Assembly (NCBI RefSeq): GCF_003369915.1
Contig: NW_022881647.1
Coordinates: forward strand, 744,001 to 808,000
Origin: Drosophila miranda
Taxonomy: Eukaryota; Arthropoda; Insecta; Diptera; Drosophilidae
DNA: 64,000 bases
Direction of reading: 5' to 3'
Below, piece after piece: positions 11,503-24,428 of the stretch. The notes beneath the pieces were generated by a model. That model was not told the origin of the DNA. It did no database searches and saw nothing but the letters and a program-made list of their open reading frames with translations. The stretch's first letter is position 1, and every line of letters begins with the position of its first letter. The position numbers and the translations under genes were made by a program.

Positions 11503-11834
11503 TATTTGCCGCTGTCCAGCATGGCAAAGCGCCCAAAGAAACGTGAATCCATGTACATCAAATGCACATAAGTTTATTTTAAAAAATACATTACTATAAA
11601 TTACAACTTAAGGCTATTCTTTAATCCGAATTGGTTTTCATATTTCGTTTGCTTCGCATGCTCGATAAACTAGTAACTAAACAAACAAATATGCGGGAGC
11701 GGGAGTAGGAGCTGGAGCTGAACTGGAGGCGGCAGGCGGATAACGAGGACGTAGTGGCGGACAAGGCCTCATGTGAAATCATGTGAAATGATACTGTTCA
11801 AAAAATTTTCAATTGTTGTCGTTGTTCTACTCAC

Positions 11835-12039
11835 TGTTGGGCGTCACATTGTTGTCAGTTTTGGTATCTGGATCAAGATTCGTATCCGGAGTTGGGGATG
11901 CTCCAATGCCGACAACAGAGGGTATCTCAGCCTTCGGCGAATCCTCTTGCGCGTAGCCCACACGCAACGAATGGTGCCCTGGATCGAAAACTAAGGCTCC
12001 AATTTCGTCGCCGCCATATAGCATGTTGCCTCCATTCAT
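11835..12039 (-). pseudogene. Bap55: Bap55 first exon fragment, unit 6
   Basis: Frame and donor are intact, with the Ser form as in type C. This is one trait linking B' units to C. Confidence 0.8.
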
Positions 12040-12738
12040 CTTGGAGCGTCGGGACTACTTTTCAGCTTGATTTCTTGCAAAAGTTCTCGAAATGCCTGTC
12101 TTGTCTGTATTTATTTTTGTGGCTTTTTTCACGACGCTTGCGTTAATGGCAATCGACCTATCGATAAAATATACTGTCTGAAATTCAGAAATATACCGTA
12201 ATATACCGATGAAGAAGTGAACTTATCCCACTTAATCCCCCTGTCTTAAACAGGATAACAACTTGAGTTAAATCGCGAAAAATAATAATAATAATAGTTC
12301 TTATTGTAGATCCATTCCATCCTTCATCTTTACTTTACCATGAACTGCGCTAAATCAAATTACTAGCTAAACAGGACCCTCAGCCCTGAATACACAATTT
12401 TATCCGATTGATATATCAATTATTTAATTTAAAAGTGATCGAAGATATGTGATCATGCGTCGTCGAGTCGATGTTTTATGACCATCTAGGTTTAAAATTA
12501 AAGTAAAGAACTTAGTTTGGAATTTTCGAAATAAAACGCCGATTAGTTCCGCTCATCGCAAAAATATACCGATTTAATTAAAGTTCGCAAAAAAATATAC
12601 AACATTTTTTCGCCAGTCGAAAAACTACCACCTACAAATATATTATCATAAAAAAACAGGTATCGATATATTCATATGTTTATAAAATTCGGGGACAACA
12701 AAAAATTTTGAAGATCAAATCCGTCGCGTCGCCGAATA

Positions 12739-13935
12739 ATGGCTGATCCGAAAAACGAAATGGGTACCGAAGCTGGCACAGCAATGGACAGCGAAAGCGG
12801 TAGAGACTCCTCAGTCAGCCCAATGGAAATAAATATATCCAACACAAATTGCAATTCGATGATAGTTCTGAACGATTTACGTCTGCTGGAGCTAATTACC
12901 AAGTATCCTTTTCTGTAAAGTAAAGCAGCGCAGCCGGAACAGGACTCGGAATACGACGAGTGGGCCTGGAATCAGATTTCGAAGGAGTTTAATGCCAGCT
13001 ACGAGAACTTGCCGCTGAGTGCCCCCTTCTCGGCAGACGAGCTGCAGTGGCGTTGGAACTTGCTGCTACCGACCATGGGCACCCTTTCGAAGGCGAAGGG
13101 ACAAATTCCCTTTCAACTGTGGTCCCTTGTGACGGAGATCGAACGCTCGCTAAGTACAGAAAATTTGGAACCACCCAGGGACTTGAGTATGGCCCAGAAC
13201 TTTCTACTCACTCAGCTGCCATTGGTGGAGGCCATGACGCTCAATGAGCGTCGGCGACTGGAAGTCGAGTTCCTCGATATCTTATTCCAACACGAAATGG
13301 AGACACATGCGTCCGTACCACTGGGTCCCGAAGAGCAGGCCACAGTCAAGACCGAATACGATGAATTCCTCAGATCTGTTCGGGTCAAGGAGCTGCCATA
13401 TCGGCTCTGGCACAACTCTCGCTTGATGGTCCTCAGTACAAACCAGTCCAACCAAAAATCGCACACACTTTTGCCATCCCAGGTCCCCGTCCCAAAACCA
13501 ATCTGGTCATTAGCAGTGTGTCTGGTGGCCAGGATCTCATTAATGTCCCGACGGCGACTGTTTTCATACCGATTCAAGCTTTCACGAGCAATGTGGTTGG
13601 ACCCATTAATCCCGCGCCGGACGTTTCGACACCGCTTGATATCAATGTGATTGGTGCCAAGAAGGAACCCGTTGAGTGCCCGCCGTCTGTTTCACCACCG
13701 CTGGACATTAAGACAGGTGGAGGTGGCCCTTGCGGCCATTGAGCTTGCCATTGAGATGGAAAATGTACGGGAAAATAACCCAGAAGAGGCACAAGAGAAA
13801 TCACCGGAGAAAAACCGCACTCCCGTGGAGAAGCCCGATGATGCCACTCTAAATCCTAATCCGCGGTATATACCGATCAAGAGCGCCAAGTACTACACAA
13901 AGAAGCTACTCGTTCGGGTGAAGCGCATTGATTAG
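12739..13935 (+). pseudogene. MADF-BESS gene, type B' copy (unit 6), three lesions
   Basis: The 5' end encodes MADPKNEMG (Glu as in C, Gln in other B units), yet the TAA at 12916-12918 is present. The internal ATG at 13075 reads on until one C is lost from ctgcccata (near 13397), after which the frame is wrong and ends at 13650. The 2 bp loss gacaggtgg is present further down (near 13714). It ends with the early TAG at 13935. Confidence 0.78.
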
Positions 13936-14275
13936 GACGAGTATTTGCCGCTGTCCAGCATGGCAAAGCGCCCAAAGAAACGTGAATCCATGTACATCAA
14001 ATGCACATAAGTTTATTTTAAAAAAATACATTACTATAAATTACAACTTAAGGCTATTCTTTAATCCGAATGGGTTTTCATATTTCGTTTGCTTCGCATG
14101 CTCGATAAACTAGTAACTAAACAAACAAATATGCGGGAGCGGGAGTAGGAGCTGGAGCTGAACTGGAGGCGGCAGGCGGGATAACGAGGACGTAGTGGCG
14201 GACAAGGCCTCATGTGAAATCATGTGAAATGATACTGTTCAAAAAATTTTCAATTGTTGTCGTTGTTCTACTCAC

Positions 14276-14478
14276 TGTTGGGCGTCACATTGTTGTCAGT
14301 TTTTGGTATCTGGATCAAGATTCGTATCCGGAGTTGGGGATGCTCCAATGCCGACAACAGAGGGTATCGCCTTCGGCGAATCCTCTTGCGCGTAGCCCAC
14401 ACGCAACGAATGGTGCCCTGGATCGAAAACTAGGGCTCCAATTTCGTCGCCGCCATATAGCATGTTGCCTCCATTCAT
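14276..14478 (-). pseudogene. Bap55: Bap55 first exon fragment, unit 7 (frameshifted)
   Basis: Type A form with an extra T in cagtttttgg near 14300. This shifts the last codons before the donor; the splice donor itself is unchanged. Confidence 0.75.
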
Positions 14479-15269
14479 CTTGGAGCGTCGGGACTACTTT
14501 TCAGCTTGATTTCTTGCAAAAGTTCTCGAAATGCCTGTCTTGTCTGTATTTATTTTTGTGGCTTTTTTCACGACGCTTGCGTTAATGGCAATCGACCTAT
14601 CGATAAAATATACTGTCTGAAATTCAGAAATATACCGTAATATACCGATGAAGAAGTGAACTTATCCCACTTAATCCCCCTGTCTTAAACAGGATAACAA
14701 CTTGAGTTAAATCGCGAAAAATAATAATAATAATAGTTCTTATTGTAGATCCATTCCATCCTTCATCTTTACTTTACCATGAACTGCGCTAAATCAAATT
14801 ACTAGCTAAACAGGACCCTCAGCCCTGAATACACAATTTTATCCGATTGATATATCAATTATTTAATTTAAAAGTGATCGAAGATATGTGATCATGCGTC
14901 GTCGAGTCGATGTTTTATGACCATCTAGGTTTAAAATTAAAGTAAAGAACTTAGTTTGGAATTTTCGAAATAAAACGCCGATTAGTTCCGCTCATCGCAA
15001 AAATATACCGATTTAATTAAAATTCGCAAAAAAAATATACAACATTTTTTCGCCAGTCGAAAAACTACCACCTACAAATATATTATCATAAAAAAACAGG
15101 TATCGATATATTCATATGTTTATAAAATTCGGGGAAACAAAAAATTTTGAAGATCAAATCCGTCGCGTCGCCTTCGAAGGAGTTTAATGCCAGCTACGAG
15201 AACTTGCCGCTGAGTGCCCCCTTCTCGGCAGACGAGCTGCAGTGGCGTTGGAACTTGCTGCTACCGACC

Positions 15270-16140
15270 ATGGGCACCCTTTCGAAGGCGAAGGGACAAA
15301 TTCCCTTTCAACTGTGGTCCCTTGTAACGGAGATCGAACGCTCGCTAAGTACAGAAAATTTGGAACCACCCAGGGACTTGAGTATGGCCCAGAACTTTCT
15401 ACTCACTCAGCTGCCATTGGAGGAGGCCATGACGCTCAATGAGCGTCGGCGACTGGAAGTCGAGTTCCTCGATATCTTATTCCAACACGAAATGGAGACA
15501 CATGCGTCCGTACCACTGGGTCCCGAAGAGCAGGCCTTAGTCAAGACCGAATACGATGAATTCCTCAGATCTGTTCGGGTCAAGGAGCTGCCCATATCGG
15601 CTCTGGCAGAACTCTCGCTTGATGGTCCTCAGTACAAACCAGTCCAACCAAAAATCGCACACACTTTTGCCATCCCAGGTCCCCGTCCCAGAACCAATCT
15701 GGTCATTAGCAGTGTGTCTGGTGGCCAGGATCTCATAAATGTCCCGACGGCGACTGTTTTCATACCGATTCAAGCTTTCACGAGCAATGTGGTTGGACCC
15801 ATTAATCCCGCGCCGGACGTTTCGACACCGCTTGATATCAATCTGATTGGTGCCAAGAAGGAACCCGTTGAGTGCCCGCCGTCTGTTTCACCACCGCTGG
15901 ACATTAAGACGGAGGTGGAGGTGGCCCTTGCGGCCATTGAGCTTGCCATTGAGATGGAAAATGTACGGGAAAAATAACCCAGAAGAGGCACAAGAGAAAT
16001 CACCGGAGAAAAACCGCACTCCCGTGGAGAAGCCCGATGATGCCACTCTAAATCCTAATCCGCGGTATATACCGATCAAAAGCGCCAAGTACTACACAAA
16101 GAAGCTACTCGTTCGGGTGAAGCGCATTGATCAGGACTAG
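15270..16140 (+). pseudogene. MADF-BESS gene, type A copy (unit 7), late 1 bp insertion
   Basis: Same deletion as unit 1. The frame from ATG 15270 closes at 15977 because an extra A in gggaaaaataaccc shifts the acidic segment. The remaining C-terminus is open in another frame to the RIDQD stop at 16140. A single-base homopolymer change is a typical long-read error, so the copy may be intact in reality. Confidence 0.6.
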
Positions 16141-16474
16141 TATTTGCCGCTGTCCAGCATGGCAAAGCGCCCAAAGAAACGTGAATCCATGTACATCAAA
16201 TGCACATAAGTTTATTTTAAAAAATACATTACTATAAATTACAACTTAAGGCTATTCTTTAATCCGAATTGGTTTTCATATTTCGTTTGCTTCGCATGCT
16301 CGATAAACTAGTAACTAAACAAGCAAATATGCGGGAGCGGGAGTTAGGTTCTGGAGCTGAACTGGAGGCGGCAGGCGGGATAACGAGGACGTAGTGGCGG
16401 ACAAGGCCTCATGTGAAATCATGTGAAATGATACTGTTCAAAAAATTTTCAATTGTTGGCGTTGTTCTACTCAC

Positions 16475-16679
16475 TGTTGGGCGTCACATTGTTGTCAGTT
16501 TTGGTATCTGGATCAAGATTCGTATCCGGAGTTGGGGATGCTCCAATGCCGACAACAGAGGGTATCTCAGCCTTCGGCGAATCCTCTTGCGCGTAGCCCA
16601 CACGCAACAAATGGTGCCCTGGATCGAAAACTAAGGCTCCAATTTCGTCGCCGCCATATAGCATGTTGCCTCCATTCAT
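16475..16679 (-). pseudogene. Bap55: Bap55 first exon fragment, unit 8
   Basis: Type B form matching unit 2, frame and donor intact. Confidence 0.8.
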
Positions 16680-17380
16680 CTTGGAGCGTCGGGACTACTT
16701 TTCAGCTTGATTTCTTGCAAAAGTTCTCGAAATGCCTGTCTTGTCTGTATTTATTTTTGTGGCTTTTTTCACGACGCTTGCGTTAATGGCAATCGACCTA
16801 TCGATAAAATATACTGTCTGAAATTCAGAAATATACCGTAATATACCGATGAAGAAGTGAACTTATCCCACTTAATCCCCCTGTCTTAAACAGGATAACA
16901 ACTTGAGTTAAATCGCGAAAAATAATAATAATAATAGTTCTTATTGTAGATCCATTCCATCCTTCATCTTTACTTTACCATGAACTGCGCTAAATCAAAT
17001 TACTAGCTAAACAGGACCCTCAGCCCTGAATACACAATTTTATCCGATTGATATATCAATTATTTAATTTTAAAGTGATCGAAGATATGTGATCATGCGT
17101 CGTCGAGTCGATGTTTTATGACCATCTAGGTTTAAAATTAAAGTAAAGAACTTAGTTTGGAATTTTCGAAATAAAACGCCGATTAGTTCCGCTCATCGCA
17201 AAAAATATACCGATTTAATTAAAGTTCGCAAAAAAAATATACAACATTTTTTCGCCAGTCGAAAAACTACCACCTACAAATATATTATCATAAAAAAACA
17301 GGTATCGATATATTCATATGTTTATAAAATTCGGGGACAACAAAAAATTTTGAAGATCAAATCCGTCGCGTCGCCGAATA

Positions 17381-18578
17381 ATGGCTGATCCGAAAAACCA
17401 AATGGGTACCGAAGCTGGCACAGCAATGGACAGCGAAAGCGGTAGAGACTCCTCAGTCAGCCCAATGGAAATAAATATATCCAACACAAATTGCAATTCG
17501 ATGATAGTTCTGAACGATTTACGTCTGCTGGAGCTAATTACCAAGTATCCTTTTCTGTAAAGTAAAGCAGCGCAGCCGGAACAGGACTCGGAATACGACG
17601 AGTGGGCCTGGAATCAGATTTCGAAGGAGTTTAATGCCAGCTACGAGAACTTGCCGCTGAGTGCCCCCTTCTCGGCAGACGAGCTGCAGTGGCGTTGGAA
17701 CTTGCTGCTACCGACCATGGGCACCCTTTCGAAGGCGAAGGGACAAATTCCCTTTCAACTGTGGTCCCTTGTGACGGAGATCGAACGCTCGCTAAGTACA
17801 GAAAATTTGGAACCACCCAGGGACTTGAGTATGGCCCAGAACTTTCTACTCACTCAGCTGCCATTGGTGGAGGCCATGACGCTCAATGAGCGTCGGCGAC
17901 TGGAAGTCGAGTTCCTCGATATCTTATTCCAACACGAAATGGAGACACATGCGTCCGTACCACTGGGTCCCGAAGAGCAGGCCACAGTCAAGACCGAATA
18001 CGATGAATTCCTCAGATCTGTTCGGGTCAAGGAGCTGCCCATATCGGCTCTGGCACAACTCTCGCTTGATGGTCCTCAGTACAAACCAGTCCAACCAAAA
18101 ATCGCACACACTTTTGCCATCCCAGGTCCCCGTCCCAAAACCAATCTGGTCATTAGCAGTGTGTCTGGTGGCCAGGATCTCATTAATGTCCCGACGGCGA
18201 CTGTTTTCATACCGATTCAAGCTTTCACGAGCAATGTGGTTGGACCCATTAATCCCGCGCCGGACGTTTCGACACCGCTTGATATCAATGTGATTGGTGC
18301 CAAGAAGGAACCCGTTGAGTGCCCGCCGTCTGTTTCACCACCGCTGGACATTAAGACAGGTGGAGGTGGCCCTTGCGGCCATTGAGCTTGCCATTGAGAT
18401 GGAAAATGTACGGGAAAATAACCCAGAAGAGGCACAAGAGAAATCACCGGAGAAAAACCGCACTCCCGTGGAGAAGCCCGATGATGCCACTCTAAATCCT
18501 AATCCGCGGTATATACCGATCAAGAGCGCCAAGTACTACACAAAGAAGCTACTCGTTCGGGTGAAGCGCATTGATTAG
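17381..18578 (+). pseudogene. MADF-BESS gene, type B copy (unit 8)
   Basis: Counterpart of unit 2: ATG 17381, TAA at 17558-17560 in the MADF domain, internal ATG at 17717, 2 bp deletion near 18358 ending that frame at 18385, early TAG at 18578. The non-homopolymer 2 bp deletion shared with units 2 and 6 is a real inherited lesion. Confidence 0.8.
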
Positions 18579-18918
18579 GACGAGTATTTGCCGCTGTCCA
18601 GCATGGCAAAGCGCCCAAAGAAACGTGAATCCATGTACATCAAATGCACATAAGTTTATTTTAAAAAATACATTACTATAAATTACAACTTAAGGCTATT
18701 CTTTAATCCGAATGGGTTTTCATATTTCGTTTGCTTCGCATGCTCGATAAACTAGTAACTAAACAAACAAATATGCGGGAGCGGGAGTAGGAGCTGGAGC
18801 TGAACTGGAGGCGGCAGGCGGGATAACGAGGACGTAGTGGCGGACAAGGCCTCATGTGAAATCATGTGAAATGATACTGTTCAAAAAAATTTTCAATTGT
18901 TGTCGTTGTTCTACTCAC

Positions 18919-19121
18919 TGTTGGGCGTCACATTGTTGTCAGTTTTGGTATCTGGATCAAGATTCGTATCCGGAGTTGGGGATGCTCCAATGCCGACAAC
19001 AGAGGGTATCGCCTTCGGCGAATCCTCTTGCGCGTAGCCCACACGCAACGAATGGTGCCCTGGATCGAAAAACTAGGGCTCCAATTTCGTCGCCGCCATA
19101 TAGCATGTTGCCTCCATTCAT
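18919..19121 (-). pseudogene. Bap55: Bap55 first exon fragment, unit 9 (frameshifted)
   Basis: Type A form. One extra A (gaaaaactagg, near 19071) breaks the frame inside the exon, and there are further single-base insertions nearby (caaaaaaatttt; agctttgattt). The donor is intact. This is the only unit whose Bap55 frame is lost early. Confidence 0.7.
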
Positions 19122-19914
19122 CTTGGAGCGTCGGGACTACTTTTCAGCTTTGATTTCTTGCAAAAGTTCTCGAAATGCCTGTCTTGTCTGTATTTATTTT
19201 TGTGGCTTTTTTCACGACGCTTGCGTTAATGGCAATCGACCTATCGATAAAATATACTGTCTGAAATTCAGAAATATACCGTAATATACCGATGAAGAAG
19301 TGAACTTATCCCACTTAATCCCCCTGTCTTAAACAGGATAACAACTTGAGTTAAATCGCGAAAAATAATAATAATAATAGTTCTTATTGTAGATCCATTC
19401 CATCCTTCATCTTTACTTTACCATGAACTGCGCTAAATCAAATTACTAGCTAAACAGGACCCTCAGCCCTGAATACACAATTTTATCCGATTGATATATC
19501 AATTATTTAATTTAAAAGTGATCGAAGATATGTGATCATGCGTCGTCGAGTCGATGTTTTATGACCATCTAGGTTTAAAATTAAAGTAAAGAACTTAGTT
19601 TGGAATTTTCGAAATAAAACGCCGATTAGTTCCGCTCATCGCAAAAATATACCGATTTAATTAAAATTCGCAAAAAAAATATACAACATTTTTTCGCCAG
19701 TCGAAAAACTACCACCTACAAATATATTATCATAAAAAAAACAGGTATCGATATATTCATATGTTTATAAAATTCGGGGAAACAAAAAATTTTGAAGATC
19801 AAATCCGTCGCGTCGCCTTCGAAGGAGTTTAATGCCAGCTACGAGAACTTGCCGCTGAGTGCCCCCTTCTCGGCAGACGAGCTGCAGTGGCGTTGGAACT
19901 TGCTGCTACCGACC

Positions 19915-20783
19915 ATGGGCACCCTTTCGAAGGCGAAGGGACAAATTCCCTTTCAACTGTGGTCCCTTGTAACGGAGATCGAACGCTCGCTAAGTACAGA
20001 AAATTTGGAACCACCCAGGGACTTGAGTATGGCCCAGAACTTTCTACTCACTCAGCTGCCATTGGAGGAGGCCATGACGCTCAATGAGCGTCGGCGACTG
20101 GAAGTCGAGTTCCTCGATATCTTATTCCAACACGAAATGGAGACACATGCGTCCGTACCACTGGGTCCCGAAGAGCAGGCCTTAGTCAAGACCGAATACG
20201 ATGAATTCCTCAGATCTGTTCGGGTCAAGGAGCTGCCCATATCGGCTCTGGCAGAACTCTCGCTTGATGGTCCTCAGTACAAACCAGTCCAACCAAAAAT
20301 CGCACACACTTTTGCCATCCCAGGTCCCCGTCCCAGAACCAATCTGGTCATTAGCAGTGTGTCTGGTGGCCAGGATCTCATAAATGTCCCGACGGCGACT
20401 GTTTTCATACCGATTCAAGCTTTCACGAGCAATGTGGTTGGACCCATTAATCCCGCGCCGGACGTTTCGACACCGCTTGATATCAATCTGATTGTGCCAA
20501 GAAGGAACCCGTTGAGTGCCCGCCGTCTGTTTCACCACCGCTGGACATTAAGACGGAGGTGGAGGTGGCCCTTGCGGCCATTGAGCTTGCCATTGAGATG
20601 GAAAATGTACGGGAAAATAACCCAGAAGAGGCACAAGAGAAATCACCGGAGAAAAACCGCACTCCCGTGGAGAAGCCCGATGATGCCACTCTAAATCCTA
20701 ATCCGCGGTATATACCGATCAAAAGCGCCAAGTACTACACAAAGAAGCTACTCGTTCGGGTGAAGCGCATTGATCAGGACTAG
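19915..20783 (+). pseudogene. MADF-BESS gene, type A copy (unit 9), 1 bp deletion
   Basis: Same 244 bp deletion. From ATG 19915 the frame is normal until one G of attggtgcc is lost near 20494, giving an altered Arg/Pro-rich tail that ends at 20694. The native C-terminus remains open in the other frame to 20783. Confidence 0.65.
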
Positions 20784-21116
20784 TATTTGCCGCTGTCCAG
20801 CATGGCAAAGCGCCCAAAGAAACGTGAATCCATGTACATCAAATGCACATAAGTTTATTTTAAAAAATACATTACTATAAATTACAACTTAAGGCTATTC
20901 TTTAATCCGAATTGGTTTTCATATTTCGTTTGCTTCGCATGCTCGATAAACTAGTAACTAAACAAGCAAATATGCGGGAGCGGGAGTAGGTTCTGGAGCT
21001 GAACTGGAGGCGGCAGGCGGGATAACGAGGACGTAGTGGCGGACAAGGCCTCATGTGAAATCATGTGAAATGATACTGTTCAAAAAATTTTCAATTGTTG
21101 GCGTTGTTCTACTCAC

Positions 21117-21321
21117 TGTTGGGCGTCACATTGTTGTCAGTTTTGGTATCTGGATCAAGATTCGTATCCGGAGTTGGGGATGCTCCAATGCCGACAACAG
21201 AGGGTATCTCAGCCTTCGGCGAATCCTCTTGCGCGTAGCCCACACGCAACAAATGGTGCCCTGGATCGAAAACTAAGGCTCCAATTTCGTCGCCGCCATA
21301 TAGCATGTTGCCTCCATTCAT
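21117..21321 (-). pseudogene. Bap55: Bap55 first exon fragment, unit 10
   Basis: Type B form matching unit 4, frame and donor intact. Confidence 0.8.
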
Positions 21322-22020
21322 CTTGGAGCGTCGGGACTACTTTTCAGCTTGATTTCTTGCAAAAGTTCTCGAAATGCCTGTCTTGTCTGTATTTATTTTT
21401 GTGGCTTTTTTCACGACGCTTGCGTTAATGGCAATCGACCTATCGATAAAATATACTGTCTGAAATTCAGAAATATACCGTAATATACCGATGAAGAAGT
21501 GAACTTATCCCACTTAATCCCCTGTCTTAAACAGGATAACAACTTAAGTTAAATCGCGAAAAATAATAATAATAATAGTTCTTATTGTAGATCCATTCCA
21601 TCCTTCATCTTTACTTTACCATGAACTGCGCTAAATCAAATTACTAGCTAAACAGGACCCTCAGCCCTGAATACACAATTTTATCCGATTGATATATCAA
21701 TTATTTAATTTTAAAGTGATCGAAGATATGTGATCATGCGTCGTCGAGTCGATGTTTTATGACCATCTAGGTTTAAAATTAAAGTAAAGAACTTAGTTTG
21801 GAATTTTCGAAATAAAACGCCGATTAGTTCCGCTCATCGCAAAAATATACCGATTTAATTAAAGTTCGCAAAAAAAATATACAACATTTTTTCGCCAGTC
21901 GAAAAACTACCACCTACAAATATATTATCATAAAAAAACAGGTATCGATATATTCATATGTTTATAAAATTCGGGGACAACAAAAAATTTTGAAGATCAA
22001 ATCCGTCGCGTCGCCGAATA

Positions 22021-23219
22021 ATGGCTGATCCGAAAAACCAAATGGGTACCGAAGCTGGCACAGCAATGGACAGCGAAAGCGGTAGAGACTCCTCAGTCAG
22101 CCCAATGGAAATAAATATATCCAACACAAATTGCAATTCGATGATAGTTCTGAACGATTTACGTCTGCTGGAGCTAATTACCAAGTATCCTTTTCTGTAA
22201 AGTAAAGCAGCGCAGCCGGAACAGGACTCGGAATACGACGAGTGGGCCTGGAATCAGATTTCGAAGGAGTTTAATGCCAGCTACGAGAACTTGCCGCTGA
22301 GTGCCCCTTCTCGGCAGACGAGCTGCAGTGGCGTTGGAACTTGCTGCTACCGACCATGGGCACCCTTTCGAAGGCGAAGGGACAAATTCCCTTTCAACTG
22401 TGGTCCCTTGTGACGGAGATCGAACGCTCGCTAAGTACAGAAAATTTGGAACCACCCAGGGACTTGAGTATGGCCCAGAACTTTCTACTCACTCAGCTGC
22501 CATTGGTGGAGGCCATGACGCTCAATGAGCGTCGGCGACTGGAAGTCGAGTTCCTCGATATCTTATTCCAACACGAAATGGAGACACATGCGTCCGTACC
22601 ACTGGGTCCCGAAGAGCAGGCCACAGTCAAGACCGAATACGATGAATTCCTCAGATCTGTTCGGGTCAAGGAGCTGCCCATATCGGCTCTGGCACAACTC
22701 TCGCTTGATGGTCCTCAGTACAAACCAGTCCAACCAAAAATCGCACACACTTTTGCCATCCCAGGTCCCCGTCCCAAAACCAATCTGGTCATTAGCAGTG
22801 TGTCTGGTGGCCAGGATCTCATTAATGTCCCGACGGCGACTGTTTTCATACCGATTCAAGCTTTCACGAGCAATGTGGTTGGACCCATTAATCCCGCGCC
22901 GGACGTTTCGACACCGCTTGATATCAATGTGATTGGTGCCAAGAAGGAACCCGTTGAGTGCCCGCCGTCTGTTTCACCACCGCTGGACATTAAGACAGAG
23001 GTGGAGGTGGCCCTTGCGGCCATTGAGCTTGCCATTGAGATGGAAAATGTACGGGAAAATAACCCAGAAGAGGCACAAGAGAAATCACCGGAGAAAAACC
23101 GCACTCCCGTGGAGAAGCCCGATGATGCCACTCTAAATCCTAATCCGCGGTATATACCGATCAAGAGCGCCAAGTACTACACAAAGAAGCTACTCGTTCG
23201 GGTGAAGCGCATTGATTAG
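22021..23219 (+). pseudogene. MADF-BESS gene, type B copy (unit 10)
   Basis: Counterpart of unit 4: TAA in the MADF domain at 22198-22200, no 2 bp deletion, and 287 codons open from the internal ATG at 22356 to 23219. One C is lost near 22306 (gtgccccttctc), upstream of that ATG, so it does not affect a BESS-only product. Confidence 0.75.
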
Positions 23220-23558
23220 GACGAGTATTTGCCGCTGTCCAGCATGGCAAAGCGCCCAAAGAAACGTGAATCCATGTACATCAAATGCACATAAGTTTAT
23301 TTTAAAAAATACATTACTATAAATTACAACTTAAGGCTATTCTTTAATCCGAATGGGTTTTCATATTTCGTTTGCTTCGCATGCTCGATAAACTAGTAAC
23401 TAAACAAACAAATATGCGGGAGCGGGAGTAGGAGCTGGAGCTGAACTGGAGGCGGCTGGCGGGATAACGAGGACGTAGTGGCGGACAAGGCCTCATGTGA
23501 AATCATGTGAAATGATACTGTTCAAAAAATTTTCAATTGTTGTCGTTGTTCTACTCAC

Positions 23559-23763
23559 TGTTGGGCGTCACATTGTTGTCAGTTTTGGTATCTGGATCAA
23601 GATTCGTATCCGGAGTTGGGGATGCTCCAATGCCGACAACAGAGGGTATCTCAGCCTTCGGCGAATCCTCTTGCGCGTAGCCCACACGCAACGAATGGTG
23701 CCCTGGATCGAAAACTAAGGCTCCAATTTCGTCGCCGCCATATAGCATGTTGCCTCCATTCAT
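23559..23763 (-). pseudogene. Bap55: Bap55 first exon fragment, unit 11
   Basis: Type C form matching unit 5, frame and donor intact. Confidence 0.8.
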
Positions 23764-24428
23764 CTTGGAGCGTCGGGACTACTTTTCAGCTTGATTTCTT
23801 GCAAAAGTTCTCGAAATGCCTGTCTTGTCTGTATTTATTTTTGTGGCTTTTTTCACGACGCTTGCGTTAATGGCAATCGACCTATCGATAAAATATACTG
23901 TCTGAAATTCAGAAATATACCGTAGTATACCGTAATATATATATAACTTGCGTTACATCGCGAAAAATAATAATAATAATAATAGTTCTTATTGTAGATC
24001 CATCCCATCCTTCATCTTTACTTTACCATGAACTGCGCTAAATCATATTACTAGCTAAACAGGACCCTCAGCCCTGAATACACAATTTTATCCGATTGAT
24101 ATATCAATTTATTTAATTTAAAAGTGATCGAAGATATGTGATCATGCGTCGTCGAGTCGATGTTTTATGACCATCTAGGTTTAAAATTAAAGTAAAGAAC
24201 TTAGTTTGGAATTTTCGAAATAAAACGCCGATTAGTTCCGCTCATCGCAAAAATATACCGATTTAATTAAAGTTCGCAAAAAAATATACAACATTTTTTC
24301 GCCAGTCGAAAAACTACCACCTACAAATATATTATCATAAAAAAAACAGGTATCGATATATTCATATGTTTATAAAATTCGGGGACAACAAAAAATTTTG
24401 AAGATCAAATCCGTCGCGTCGCCGAATA

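Larger units (their letters stand above)
1..14122 (+). repeat. Higher-order repeat copy 1 (A-B-A-B-C-B')
   Basis: Six units in the order A, B, A, B, C, B'. Type A has the 244 bp MADF deletion and a 3 bp deletion in the Bap55 exon. B has the Tyr-to-stop change. C has the intact MADF codons and a shortened promoter. B' is B with cgaaatgggt rather than ccaaatgggt after the start codon. Units 1 and 3 are the same length and appear near-identical; units 2 and 4 differ by a 2 bp coding deletion (present in 2) and by ttgag versus ttaag in the promoter. Confidence 0.9.
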
